Source: Peptoniphilus_A olsenii
GTDB lineage: Bacteria > Bacillota > Clostridia > Tissierellales > Peptoniphilaceae
Reading direction: 5' to 3'
Assembly (NCBI RefSeq): GCF_040545475.1
Contig: NZ_JBEPMA010000001.1
Coordinates: 268,815 to 332,814 of the forward strand
Length of the DNA stretch: 64,000 nt
In this document: in pieces, positions 18,467 through 26,135 of the stretch
Position numbering within the stretch: position 1 is the stretch's first letter
Layout of the letters: every line of letters starts with the position of its first letter
Translations under genes and position numbers: made by a program
Notes under the pieces: generated by a model
Database searches by the model: none
Seen by the model: the letters and a program-made list of their open reading frames with translations, nothing else
Told to the model about the DNA's origin: nothing

Positions 18467-19378
18467 ATGGAGTTACCTAACTTATCACAATTTGGTTTTG
18501 AATTTGAGAAATGTCAAAATAAAAAAGAATATTCAATTTATCATAAAGAAATTCCTCTAGAGTTATCTGAAGAAATGACAAAAATATTAGAATATTTACT
18601 TTGGTATGTTCCAAATATTAATTCAATACAATCTAAAAAAAATGAATTAACTTCCTCCCTTAATTTTGAAAATTTTGTTTTTGGAATTATAAAAAATTAT
18701 ATGAATTTACGAAATAAAGATGTTGTTTTTCTAGATTATATCGATCCTAAAATAGTAAGGTTTTATTCGCATAAGATATGCACTCATAGTCAAAAGCTTA
18801 TACTTACAAAACAATCTAACGAGTCACTCACAGATTCATTGTTGCGTCATATACGAAACTGTTTGGCACATGGCAATTTTAATATTGTTGATAACTTATT
18901 GGTTGGTTTTGATTATAATGATAGTAAAAATGACGAAAAAAAGTGCACGGCTATTTTTAAAATATTTCCAAAAAATCTACTAGATGCTCTCTTTAGTCTG
19001 AAAAATGAAATTACATCTGAGATGTTAGCACAAGTGGCTCTACAGCGAACAGGTTATAAGGTTGAGAGATTTAAAAGAAATGATATAGGACCAGACTTCG
19101 ATTTATTTGTAACTAAAGGCGATAAAAAATATGCCTTGGAAATCAAAAAATATGAAGAATATGAAATCTTGCCAAATTATGAAGCCGAAAAATTAGTAAA
19201 AAGTTTTAGTTGTTTATACAATAATATTACTCCAGTACTGTTTATTGATACTTCTCTTCTGCGAGAAGAAACTAAGACAAAACTTAAAAATGAAAAAGTA
19301 ATAATATTAGATGTAAAAAACATCAATAAAATGTTGAAAAATAGAGATATATTAAAAGAGATAGATGACTTAGAATGA
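18467..19378 (+). CDS. HEPN plus PD-(D/E)XK nuclease fusion, candidate defence protein
   Basis: 303-residue protein. Residues about 30-150 are helical and carry R130-N-C-L-A-H135, the Rx4H active-site motif of HEPN ribonucleases, followed by GNFNIVDN as in plasmid-type HEPN families. Residues about 183-300 look like a restriction-endonuclease fold: GYKVERF, then D210-F-D212 and E225-I-K227, matching PD-(D/E)XK of Mrr-like enzymes. No transmembrane segment. It stands alone on the plus strand between minus-strand genes, behind AGGAGG. Function not established; defence is inferred from domain content. Confidence 0.65.
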   Translation: MELPNLSQFGFEFEKCQNKKEYSIYHKEIPLELSEEMTKILEYLLWYVPNINSIQSKKNELTSSLNFENFVFGIIKNYMNLRNKDVVFLDYIDPKIVRFYSHKICTHSQKLILTKQSNESLTDSLLRHIRNCLAHGNFNIVDNLLVGFDYNDSKNDEKKCTAIFKIFPKNLLDALFSLKNEITSEMLAQVALQRTGYKVERFKRNDIGPDFDLFVTKGDKKYALEIKKYEEYEILPNYEAEKLVKSFSCLYNNITPVLFIDTSLLREETKTKLKNEKVIILDVKNINKMLKNRDILKEIDDLE

Positions 19379-19395
19379 TTAAGTCATCTACTTTT
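19364..19395. terminator. Bidirectional terminator overlapping the stop of the HEPN-nuclease gene
   Basis: AGATGACTTA (19364-19373) pairs with TAAGTCATCT (19380-19389). The TGA stop of the plus-strand gene lies in the loop, and the minus-strand DUF1294 gene ends at 19384. Confidence 0.7.
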
Positions 19396-19632
19396 ATAAA
19401 CAATAAATATAAACACAAAGATACCTATAAAATTTGCAATATAAAACTTATTTTTTAAAGTCTTGTGTCTTAGAAGTGTCATAGCAAGAAATCCACCCAT
19501 TCCCCCTCCCAAAATAGAAAAAAGTAGGAGGGTTTTTTCGGAAATTCTCCAAAAATTAAATTTTGATTTGAATTTGTCAATCCCGTATAAAAGGAATGTG
19601 ATTAAATTAAGTAAAATTAAAGCTAATGTCAT
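19384..19632 (-). CDS. DUF1294 membrane protein
   Basis: 82-residue protein with three hydrophobic segments. The family signature is clear: YGIDKFKSKFNFWRISE, LLLFSILGGGMGGFLAM, then LRHKTLKNKFY. DUF1294 has no assigned function. It follows the 4Fe-4S gene by 12 bases and may be co-transcribed. Confidence 0.88.
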   Translation of the reverse strand: MTLALILLNLITFLLYGIDKFKSKFNFWRISEKTLLLFSILGGGMGGFLAMTLLRHKTLKNKFYIANFIGIFVFIFIVYKSR

Positions 19633-19644
19633 GAAACACCTTTC

Positions 19645-20502
19645 TTATTTAAAATTTCTGTTTATAGCATTAGTTGGACAAGCCTTCCTGCATTTGTCAC
19701 ATCTAATACATTCTAAACTGTTTTGTTTAAGTCTCATATCCACATCCATATCACATATACTTTTACATTTACCACAATTAATACACTTCTCTACTAAATA
19801 ACTATATTTCAAAAATGAAACTTTATTAAGAGGAGCATAAAAAGCTCCCAAGGGACAAATAAATTTACAAAATGGTCTGTAAATAATCACTGATAGTGCT
19901 GTAATTGAAAATAATACCAAAAATTTCACTATAAATAAATTACCCAAGCTAGCTCGAATTGGTTTACTCGATATAGCAAGTGGAATTCCTCCTTCTAATA
20001 TACCTTGAGGACAAATGTATTTGCAAAAATATGGAATAGTGGCACCAAACTCATTTGCAAAAAACACAGGCATAATCCAAACAACAAATATAAGAACGAT
20101 AAATTTAAAACTCTTTAAAAACTGTAATTTTTCAGTAGAATACTTTCTAGTCTTAATTTTAAAAATAATATCTTGAAAAAATCCAAAAGGGCATAAATAT
20201 CCACACACAAATCTTCCAATCAAAGTTCCAAAAAACATTATCATTCCAGCAACATAGTAGGAAAAATTATATTTAATACCTCCTACTACTGCTTGAAAAG
20301 CCCCTATAGGACAAGCTCCTATAGCTGCAGGACAAGAATAACAATTTAAACCTGGTACACAAAATTTTTTAAAATTCCCAGAATAAATATTACCTCTAAA
20401 AAAATTCTGTATCTTAAAATTTGTAAAAAAAGTGACCATTAGTTGGATAAAATGCCTTTTAGAATTAATGAAAAATTTATATATCTTTTCAACCAATTCC
20501 AA
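19645..20502 (-). CDS. Membrane 4Fe-4S binding protein (NapH/RnfB-like ferredoxin type)
   Basis: 285-residue polytopic protein with about five membrane segments and CxxxCP motifs between them (CGYLCPFGFFQD, CKYICPQG, CKFICPLGAFY). Two classical 4Fe-4S ferredoxin motifs follow near the C-terminus (CINCGKCKSIC, CIRCDKCRKACP). It is probably an electron-transfer subunit at the inner face of the membrane. TTG start at 20502 is supported by GGAG five bases before it. It overlaps the end of the CXXC peptide gene. Confidence 0.85.
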   Translation of the reverse strand: MELVEKIYKFFINSKRHFIQLMVTFFTNFKIQNFFRGNIYSGNFKKFCVPGLNCYSCPAAIGACPIGAFQAVVGGIKYNFSYYVAGMIMFFGTLIGRFVCGYLCPFGFFQDIIFKIKTRKYSTEKLQFLKSFKFIVLIFVVWIMPVFFANEFGATIPYFCKYICPQGILEGGIPLAISSKPIRASLGNLFIVKFLVLFSITALSVIIYRPFCKFICPLGAFYAPLNKVSFLKYSYLVEKCINCGKCKSICDMDVDMRLKQNSLECIRCDKCRKACPTNAINRNFK

Positions 20503-20635
20503 TACACTCCAGACATATTCTAATAGCCTTAGAAATCACAGATTGTGACTCTCCTCGATATGAACCGTATGAAATAAATAATATTGATAGAAACAAAAAA
20601 ATATAAGGCATATACTTACTATATTTTTCATTCAT
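20489..20635 (-). CDS. CD1871A-family small CXXC membrane peptide
   Basis: 48-residue peptide: one transmembrane helix (about 10-23), the SYRGES turn, and a C-terminal ICLECIGIG containing CxxC. This matches the CD1871A family of small CXXC proteins of Clostridia. The gene overlaps the 4Fe-4S gene by 14 bases, its usual neighbour. A thiol or metal role with the 4Fe-4S protein is inferred. Confidence 0.75.
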   Translation of the reverse strand: MNEKYSKYMPYIFLFLSILFISYGSYRGESQSVISKAIRICLECIGIG

Positions 20636-20650
20636 ATAGCTACACCAATC

Positions 20651-21124
20651 TTATTTTCTTTTCCATATTTCGTGGTAAACATTGTATTTTGGATCTTCAA
20701 TTCTTGTTTTTTCTACCAATTTAAAGCCCTCAAAGCTTGGAATAAAAGTATCTGCCTTTTCTGCAACCATATCTACTCTAGTAATAAGTAATGTGTCTAA
20801 TCTATCCCACAAGAGTTTTATAATCTCAGCACCACCTACTAGATAAGCTTCTTTTTCTGGAAATTTCTTAAGCAATTCATCTAGTTCTTCTACTGAATTA
20901 ACATAAAATAAATCTTTCTTATTTTCTCTTTTTTGTCTTGTAAATACGACAGAAATCCTATCAGGTAATTGCTTGCCAATAGCATCAAAAGTTAGTCTAC
21001 CCATTATAACAATATTATTAGTTGTATAATTTTTAAACATTTCTAAATCATTATCGATAAAAACAATCTGTTCTCCATTACAAGCAATAGCATTTTTGTT
21101 GTCAGCTAAAATAAGTAATTTCAT
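20651..21124 (-). CDS. folA: Dihydrofolate reductase
   Basis: Reduces dihydrofolate with NADPH. 157 residues, normal length. Visible family features are VIMGRLTFDAIGKQLPDR (NADPH loop) and YLVGGAEIIKLLW near residue 98, with the MGR and VGG-AE-I pattern of DHFR. No thymidylate synthase is nearby. In the phage-free chromosome this gene would lie about 210 bases downstream of tRNA-Leu. Confidence 0.9.
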   Translation of the reverse strand: MKLLILADNKNAIACNGEQIVFIDNDLEMFKNYTTNNIVIMGRLTFDAIGKQLPDRISVVFTRQKRENKKDLFYVNSVEELDELLKKFPEKEAYLVGGAEIIKLLWDRLDTLLITRVDMVAEKADTFIPSFEGFKLVEKTRIEDPKYNVYHEIWKRK

Positions 21125-21180
21125 AAAATACCTCCATTTAATTTACACTATAATTGTACCAAATAAAGAATTTAAATAAA

Positions 21181-21224
21181 AATAAAAGATATATCTCAAA
21201 ACTATTTTTGAAATATATCTTTTA
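21181..21224 (-). terminator. Terminator of the original tRNA-Leu transcript
   Basis: Long stem between 21184-21201 and 21205-21223 (AAAGATATAT..CAAAA with TTTTTGAAATATATCTTT) followed on the minus strand by a T-rich tract. It is host sequence that would lie downstream of tRNA-Leu before phage integration. Confidence 0.6.
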
Positions 21225-21335
21225 ATGTAGTACGGAAATATATAAATATATTGAATTAAGCATATTATTAATAATAGGCAACTTTTAAAAAATATAATTC
21301 CCTAAATGTTATAAAATAGCCATTTATTGATAACT

Positions 21336-21347
21336 TGGTGCGGAAAG
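21336..21347. repeat. Left attachment site core (attL)
   Basis: TGGTGCGGAAAG, identical to 56431-56442 in the tRNA-Leu 3' end. To its left is host sequence, to its right phage sequence. Confidence 0.85.
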
Positions 21348-21541
21348 TGCGAACCCAACAACATACATACAAAAAACAATTACTTTAAAAATTGCATAAA
21401 ACTAAACTTGCTTTTATTTTTGATTCTTTTAACTTTTTTTATTTTTGTTACGTTTAATGTATTGTTTTAACTTAATTATATTGTAACTTATGTGTAACCA
21501 AAGTCAACACCTTTCCAAATTTATTTTTTATAAAATATACC

Positions 21542-21709
21542 TTGAAAAATATTAATTTACGTACTAAGATATAGATACATCATAAAGATGGCTTTAGTAT
21601 TTTATCAAGCCTTTAAAGCTTGTGGATTGAAATTATTTGAGTATTTTCAGGTAAAAAATATAAATAAATACTAAAATGCATTAGAGAGCCTTAATCGGCT
21701 CTTTTTTTG
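21542..21709 (+). ncRNA. Candidate structured small RNA or tiny ORF at phage left end
   Basis: Region 21125-21873 has no normal gene. Here a promoter-like TTGAAA, 17 bases, TAAGAT (21542-21570) precedes about 130 nt that end in a strong terminator (AGAGCC/GGCTCT plus Ts, 21683-21709). Within it TTTAGTATTT (21593-21602) pairs with AAATACTAAA (21666-21675), enclosing the hairpin CAAGC/GCTTG (21606-21622). A 28-codon frame (21588-21674) exists but lacks a ribosome site. It points towards, and is antisense to, the end of the lysis genes. Confidence 0.4.
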
Positions 21710-21824
21710 TACTTTAAGTTTAGTAATACAATTCATTAACAACTTATTTAAACGCTATATAACCAATCCTCACAAACATTTTTAACATATTTACAACTCA
21801 AAATACATATGTTCTAAAATAAAC

Positions 21825-21860
21825 AAAAAAATAAGGGTAGATTTTGTATTCTACCCCTTT
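21825..21860 (-). terminator. Terminator of the phage late operon
   Basis: On the minus strand GGGGTAGA pairs with TCTACCCT around a seven-base loop and is followed by TATTTTTTT. It lies just after the holin gene, the last late gene. Confidence 0.85.
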
Positions 21861-21873
21861 ATACATAGCTTTA

Positions 21874-22233
21874 TTATTTTTTCTCAACATATTCCTTTGT
21901 CTCAATTAGATTTACCACTGGAGGGTCTTTTTCAATTTCGTCTTTCCATCTGTTTAACTCTAAGACTGCTGACTCAATCATTGTATCTAATTCTGCATCA
22001 CTGATTTTTATATTTTTATCGTTTAAATACTGCAATACATATTGTTTTTTTAGATTACCTTGACCGCTTTTTGTATAAATTTGTTCCGCCGCTCTTACTG
22101 CAATTGTCACGCTATCCATTACACTTTTAACTTTATCTTGTCCATATTTTTGTTTTAAAAGTGGTATTAGTACTCCAGTTACCAATATTGATACAATACT
22201 TAAAATTACATAAAAAATATTATTTATACTCAT
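21874..22233 (-). CDS. Phage holin, LL-H family
   Basis: 119 residues: one N-terminal membrane segment (about 5-27), then a soluble helical part with the QKYGQDKVKSVMDSVTIAVRAAEQ pattern typical of LL-H type holins. Forms lesions in the membrane that release the endolysin. Last gene of the late operon. Confidence 0.8.
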   Translation of the reverse strand: MSINNIFYVILSIVSILVTGVLIPLLKQKYGQDKVKSVMDSVTIAVRAAEQIYTKSGQGNLKKQYVLQYLNDKNIKISDAELDTMIESAVLELNRWKDEIEKDPPVVNLIETKEYVEKK

Positions 22234-22244
22234 ATGTTACCCCC

Positions 22245-22529
22245 TTATCCAAAATCGCACGGCTCATCTTTGTCGCCTCTAATAAGCCTCACAACCTCTA
22301 AAGTCTCTTTACTAACCCTTATACCTGCTAACGCCAAAACTTCGGTTTTAAAAAAACTAAACCAATTAGTAATCAGCGTATCTAAGCCAATACCACCAGT
22401 TTTAAAAGACACAAAAAGTATCGTTATAGTAAAAAGATTAACAACAAAAAGCACTTGACGGACTATTTTTTTACTAAATAATCCATCTTGCCTTTTTACA
22501 TACTTATTTTTACCTTTTTGTCTTGCCAT
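22245..22529 (-). CDS. Small phage membrane protein beside the lysis genes
   Basis: 94 residues, basic N-terminus (KGKNKYVKR), one or two membrane segments (about 24-43 and a weaker one near 55-68), and an acidic C-terminus. Overlaps the 3' end of the endolysin gene by 34 bases and precedes the holin. Not recognised; position suggests a second holin or lysis regulator. Confidence 0.6.
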   Translation of the reverse strand: MARQKGKNKYVKRQDGLFSKKIVRQVLFVVNLFTITILFVSFKTGGIGLDTLITNWFSFFKTEVLALAGIRVSKETLEVVRLIRGDKDEPCDFG

Positions 22530-23314
22530 GCCACATCAGCACCTATACTTTCAAAAAGTTTTCTCACGGGTCTATCTTGCCCGTTTACGTGTATATAAGT
22601 TATACCATTTAAAATATAGCCTCTTTTAAACTCTTTTCCATTTATCAAAACTGGCACATTTTCCACGGGTTTTTTATTGATTAAATCAATATATGCTCCC
22701 GATACAAAAGCTTTACGCCCATTAAAATCTATCTCAAACCAATTGTCAGCCTTACCCGTTATTTGCACCTCTGCACCTCTTTTTAACTGACCAAGTCGGA
22801 TTGAGTTAACGTGATTTCTCGCTCTAACATTTAAAACATTAGTGCTTACCTTACCTTTTGATTTAAAAGGCTTTATATCAACTTTAACATTTGCTTGCTC
22901 CAAAGCTACTATCCTATATCCACGTTGCCACTTAATGCGATTAATGCTATAAGTGCCGATACCTGCATAGATAGCCTCAAACACTTTCCCATTGCCTAAA
23001 TAAATACCCACATGACCAAAATACTTTCCATTTTTGTCGTTGCGATACCACACAAGGTCGCCACGTTGTATATTTTTGATATCAATTTGTCTAAATCTGC
23101 TATCACCCTCAACGCCCATTCTGTGGGTTGTTACTGCCACATTTGGTCTAGTATTTAAGCCGATTTTATTTAAACCCTTTTGTACCAAACTAGAGCAATC
23201 GCTATAGCCTGCCCTACCTGCTTTGTCCGTCATGCGGTATCTTTGGGAGTATCTATTACCGTCATAAAATAATACTGCTTTTATAAATTGCTCTACTAAA
23301 TTTTTATTTAACAT
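22496..23314 (-). CDS. Phage endolysin, NlpC/P60 peptidase with SH3 and stalk-like domains
   Basis: 272 residues. The NlpC/P60 domain occupies about 1-140 with Cys40 (YSDCSSLVQ) and His101 (GHVGIYLGNG). An SH3b-type segment follows (about 155-215), then a C-terminal piece (about 218-272) like the copper-amine-oxidase N1 or stalk domain (YIHVNGQDRPVRKLFESIGADVAW). Cuts peptide bonds in peptidoglycan. It has no signal peptide, so release needs the holin. Confidence 0.88.
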   Translation of the reverse strand: MLNKNLVEQFIKAVLFYDGNRYSQRYRMTDKAGRAGYSDCSSLVQKGLNKIGLNTRPNVAVTTHRMGVEGDSRFRQIDIKNIQRGDLVWYRNDKNGKYFGHVGIYLGNGKVFEAIYAGIGTYSINRIKWQRGYRIVALEQANVKVDIKPFKSKGKVSTNVLNVRARNHVNSIRLGQLKRGAEVQITGKADNWFEIDFNGRKAFVSGAYIDLINKKPVENVPVLINGKEFKRGYILNGITYIHVNGQDRPVRKLFESIGADVAWQDKKVKISM

Positions 23315-23324
23315 TTGCTCTCCT

Positions 23325-23579
23325 TTACTTTATAACACCGTTTTGTACCGCATAAAAAAAGAAACTTACAAAAGAGCCGATTAACAAGCCAATAAACCAC
23401 CTCATAGTTGTAACCAAATTTTGAACTTGGTCTACAAGATTTTTTATTTGTTGCTCAGTACCACTCCTATATTGCTCCAGTTTGTCAATGCGTGTACTAT
23501 GATTATTGATTCGTGTTTCGTTTCGTTCGATTTTTTCTTTTAAATGTTGTCTATATAAGTCGCATTCTCTTTCGTCCAT
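23325..23579 (-). CDS. XhlA-like phage membrane protein
   Basis: 84 residues: a charged coiled-coil region (about 1-58) then one C-terminal membrane segment (about 60-78). This is the layout of XhlA, which works with holin and endolysin in PBSX-type lysis. Lies between XkdX and the endolysin. Confidence 0.75.
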   Translation of the reverse strand: MDERECDLYRQHLKEKIERNETRINNHSTRIDKLEQYRSGTEQQIKNLVDQVQNLVTTMRWFIGLLIGSFVSFFFYAVQNGVIK

Positions 23580-23593
23580 ATGTCACCTACTTT

Positions 23594-23622
23594 GTAAAAA
23601 AATAGGAGGCTAAAAAGCCTCC
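23594..23622 (-). terminator. Terminator between tail and lysis genes
   Basis: Stem GGAGGCT/AGCCTCC (23605-23611 with 23616-23622), four-base loop, followed on the minus strand by TATTTTTTT. It may lower lysis gene expression relative to tail genes. Confidence 0.8.
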
Positions 23623-23623
23623 A

Positions 23624-23761
23624 TTAAAATTCTACTCCCGATATCTCTTTAAACTCTTCGGGTGTAATATCCCCGAATGGGTTATCCTCTGTAATCACCG
23701 CTTGTCTTAAAACATCAATACTTATCCATCTGTAGCCATATGCCATTGCCCAAAAGTCCAT
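23624..23761 (-). CDS. XkdX-family phage protein
   Basis: 45 residues with W-x-M-A-Y near the N-terminus and ITPEEFKEISG near the C-terminus, the XkdX pattern. These small proteins lie between tail fibre and lysis genes in PBSX-like phages; function unknown. Its ATG overlaps the stop of the preceding gene's -1 frame (TAATG). Confidence 0.75.
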   Translation of the reverse strand: MDFWAMAYGYRWISIDVLRQAVITEDNPFGDITPEEFKEISGVEF

Positions 23762-24116
23762 TAATTGTTACCCCCTTGCAGTTTCATTACCTCGATTTTT
23801 AAGTTCGTAACCTCTTGTCCTAATTGTTTTTTATTTTATCATCTTTCATTCTTTCAATCTTTAGAGTTGATATTTCCTTTGTTAAAGTTTCAGCAATACC
23901 AGCTTTTTCTTCTGTTATTTCTTCTGTCTCTTCCACGATATCGTGATTCCTTTCAGCGTAAAGTTTTTGTATTTTGTCTCGTTGCTCGTTATCAACAACA
24001 GTTAAATGTTCTTCGTCTCCTTTTATTCCCGTTACTTCTTTTACTATTTCAAACCCTAAATTTTTATCTCTAGGTTGCCAAATTATCTCGCAACCACTTT
24101 GTATATATTTATACAT
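23761..24116 (-). CDS. Phage tail-tip protein with putative -1 frameshift
   Basis: The zero frame (24116 to a TAG at 23820) gives 98 residues with a charged C-terminal coiled coil. At 23826-23832 the codons read A-AAA-AAC, a classical -1 slippery heptamer, two codons before that stop. The -1 frame continues for 21 residues in the same coiled-coil style (LGQEVTNLKIEVMKLQ) and ends in a TAA overlapping the XkdX ATG. Either product may be real. Domain not recognised; position suggests fibre tip or chaperone. A sequencing error cannot be excluded. Confidence 0.6.
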
Positions 24117-24436
24117 TTATACCTCCTCAGAAATATCAAATACCAAGCAAGTAAAGGCAAAAGTTGCCGTAAATGAATCACTAAATTTTACAGCAATTTG
24201 AGACCCTGGAGTTGCATAAAACCTTCTGGTCCTACCAGTGTCAACACTTGTCGCCTTGGTATAATCATGTGTTGCTATCGTAAAACCATATCCTAAATGA
24301 GCAACTTTCGGTGTTCCTGCCCCTACAATATTTACTACCATGTTGTTATCAATATAACCAACCCATAATTCTCCGTCTGGTACTTGTATTTTTTCATTTT
24401 TTTTAATAATGCTGCAATTGTTCTTTTTAGTTTCAT
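24117..24436 (-). CDS. Small tail fibre-associated protein, frame broken at A8 tract
   Basis: ATG 24436 has TAAGGAGG (24447-24454). It reads MKLKRTIAALLKK, then meets A-AAA-AAA (24398-24404). A -1 shift there joins the long downstream frame (NEKIQVPDGELWVGYIDN..., ending 24117). The joined product, about 105 residues, parallels the neighbour at 24464 (KLREKITVPYNEVWKG and FTGLAFKVIG against FAFTCLVFDISEE), so the two look paralogous. The downstream part alone has only an unlikely internal start. Function unknown. Confidence 0.55.
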
Positions 24437-24456
24437 GCTAAGGACACCTCCTTAGC
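24437..24456 (-). promoter_or_regulatory. Perfect hairpin burying the ribosome site of the 24117-24436 gene
   Basis: GCTAAGGA and TCCTTAGC form an eight-base-pair perfect stem with loop GGTG. The stem and loop contain the whole Shine-Dalgarno sequence and end one base before the ATG. There is no T-run, so it is not a terminator. Confidence 0.55.
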
Positions 24457-24463
24457 AAGGATA

Positions 24464-24748
24464 TTAGCCGATAACCTTAAATGCAAGCCCTGTAAAAGTC
24501 ACTCCAATGTCATCGATTATTCCGTGAAAAGTTGCACCTCCCCCCAATATAATATTGAGTAATATCGGGTTAGCTACGTATTTACTATCAGCCAATGTAG
24601 ATGATGAACTCCTCATATAATTACCATTTATATAAAGACCCTCCGAATAAGTTATCGTTCCTTTCCAAACTTCATTATATGGAACAGTTATCTTTTCTCT
24701 TAATTTTATGTTTATATTTAAACTTCTATCAAATTTTAATTTTGCCAT
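24464..24748 (-). CDS. Small tail fibre-associated protein
   Basis: 94 residues, beta-rich, with glycine-rich C-terminal half (NIILGGGATFHG). Resembles the frame-broken neighbour at 24117 at both ends. Not recognised by family. Lies after the fibre gene in the late operon. Confidence 0.55.
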   Translation of the reverse strand: MAKLKFDRSLNINIKLREKITVPYNEVWKGTITYSEGLYINGNYMRSSSSTLADSKYVANPILLNIILGGGATFHGIIDDIGVTFTGLAFKVIG

Positions 24749-24759
24749 ATTATCACTCC

Positions 24760-25305
24760 TTAACTATAAGCAAGAATTTGCTCTATGATATCGCTACTTA
24801 TTTCTGTTTTAATCTCTTGCTTTATTTTTTTTAAAAAATCATCAATCTCTTGTTTTGTATATCTATCACGCATAGCATCTTCCAACGCTTTACCTCTTGC
24901 ACCGTCAAATGCTGTATTTTTAACCTCTCCGATTTCTAATTGCTTAGATAACTCAACATAGACATAACCCGTGTAGCGATATATCTTGCCCTCAGTTTTA
25001 TCAATATAAAGCTTTTTAACATCACCTTTTTCAGGAAAATTGCCCTTTTTCTCATACATAAGCACGTCTTTATATATATCAAGGTCAGGCAACTGGTCTA
25101 TAATAACTTTTTTGTGGTCATCTAAATCAGCTTTTTTAGCTAACAAATCTTTTAAAGACTCACCGTCTGTACTCAAAATCTTTAAAGCATCATTTATAGA
25201 TTTTAAAAGCTCATCAATCTTATCTGTATTATAATTTAAATCGCCGACTATAACATAGTCTTCTGGTTCAGGCAAATTCAAATTATAGTTTTTTGTTTTT
25301 TGCAT
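24760..25305 (-). CDS. Phage tail fibre protein
   Basis: 181 residues. The N-terminus (NYNLNLPEPEDYVIVGDLNYNTDKID) is the baseplate-attachment motif seen in many Firmicute phage fibres. A coiled coil follows, then a YIDKTEGKIYRYTGYVYVE segment and a terminal helical region. Short for a fibre, so the receptor-binding part may be on the next small proteins. Confidence 0.75.
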   Translation of the reverse strand: MQKTKNYNLNLPEPEDYVIVGDLNYNTDKIDELLKSINDALKILSTDGESLKDLLAKKADLDDHKKVIIDQLPDLDIYKDVLMYEKKGNFPEKGDVKKLYIDKTEGKIYRYTGYVYVELSKQLEIGEVKNTAFDGARGKALEDAMRDRYTKQEIDDFLKKIKQEIKTEISSDIIEQILAYS

Positions 25306-25309
25306 TTAA

Positions 25310-26134
25310 TCACCCCTTGTACTCATTAAATTTTAACCATGTAATAGGCTCTAAATCACGCCATCTCACGTCTTTTGTCGCTTTTTCCCACGTGTTTTGC
25401 GTGTAGGTAAAACACCAATTTAAATCAGCTGGCATATTACGCTCAAGCACTCGCTCAAAGTCCTCCAAGTTATTAGGTAACCCATTTGCGACAAACTTTA
25501 TCTCAAATATATAAGGCTCATCAGTCCTTGTTACCTCAACTCCTGCATCATTATTACTAAAAGCACTACATAAGTCTTTTATAGCTTGCTCGTCAATTTG
25601 TTTGTGCATCAAGCTAAGCACTGTTTGTATCTGTCTGCGTCTTTGCTTGTAACTCAAATCTTTATTAGTTACAAGTCCAAGCCTACTTTCAAAATAAGGC
25701 AATAACTCAATTGCAGTATCAAGATTTAAATTTCTGTCGACTCTAGATACTTGCTCCTCCAGGTATCTAAAACTCGTATCTAAAACTTTACATAAATTGT
25801 CAAAAGTTGGATTTATTTTGTCATACCAAGGCAAAAAGTATATTAGCATCTCATAAAAATTGATAGCCGATACAAAAATAGCTACACTCATCTCCGTGTC
25901 GTTTTGTAAGATAAGTGATTTATTTAAAATTTCGGACAATAAAAAAGAAACCTCTTTTTCTGTGTCCGTCTCTAAATCTACTTTACCCCTATCTACTTTT
26001 ATGCCTTTTACGCTTAAATCATTGTCTTGCTCCAGTAACACCAGTGCAAAGTCTTGCCATTGATGACTATTTAAACTCTGCCAAGTCCTCTTATTGACCG
26101 TGTTATAACTAGACTCAAAAATTAAATTGCCCAT
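25310..26134 (-). CDS. Baseplate protein, DUF2313 (XkdU/YmfQ-like)
   Basis: 274 residues. The C-terminal 190 residues match the DUF2313 layout: LPWYDKINPTFDNLCKVL, RQIQTVLSL with helical repeats, and a final NMPADLNWCFTY. The first 80 residues are an extra domain. Lies directly after baseplate J-like genes, where XkdU sits in PBSX. Confidence 0.75.
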   Translation of the reverse strand: MGNLIFESSYNTVNKRTWQSLNSHQWQDFALVLLEQDNDLSVKGIKVDRGKVDLETDTEKEVSFLLSEILNKSLILQNDTEMSVAIFVSAINFYEMLIYFLPWYDKINPTFDNLCKVLDTSFRYLEEQVSRVDRNLNLDTAIELLPYFESRLGLVTNKDLSYKQRRRQIQTVLSLMHKQIDEQAIKDLCSAFSNNDAGVEVTRTDEPYIFEIKFVANGLPNNLEDFERVLERNMPADLNWCFTYTQNTWEKATKDVRWRDLEPITWLKFNEYKG

Positions 26135-26135
26135 A

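Noticed and set aside
19384..21124. Defence island around the HEPN-nuclease gene
   Set aside because: Neighbours are DUF1294, redox and folate genes; no second defence gene is visible, so only the single gene is proposed.
21125..21335. Additional gene between folA and attL
   Set aside because: Only short frames without ribosome sites; the stretch is explained as host spacer with the tRNA terminator.
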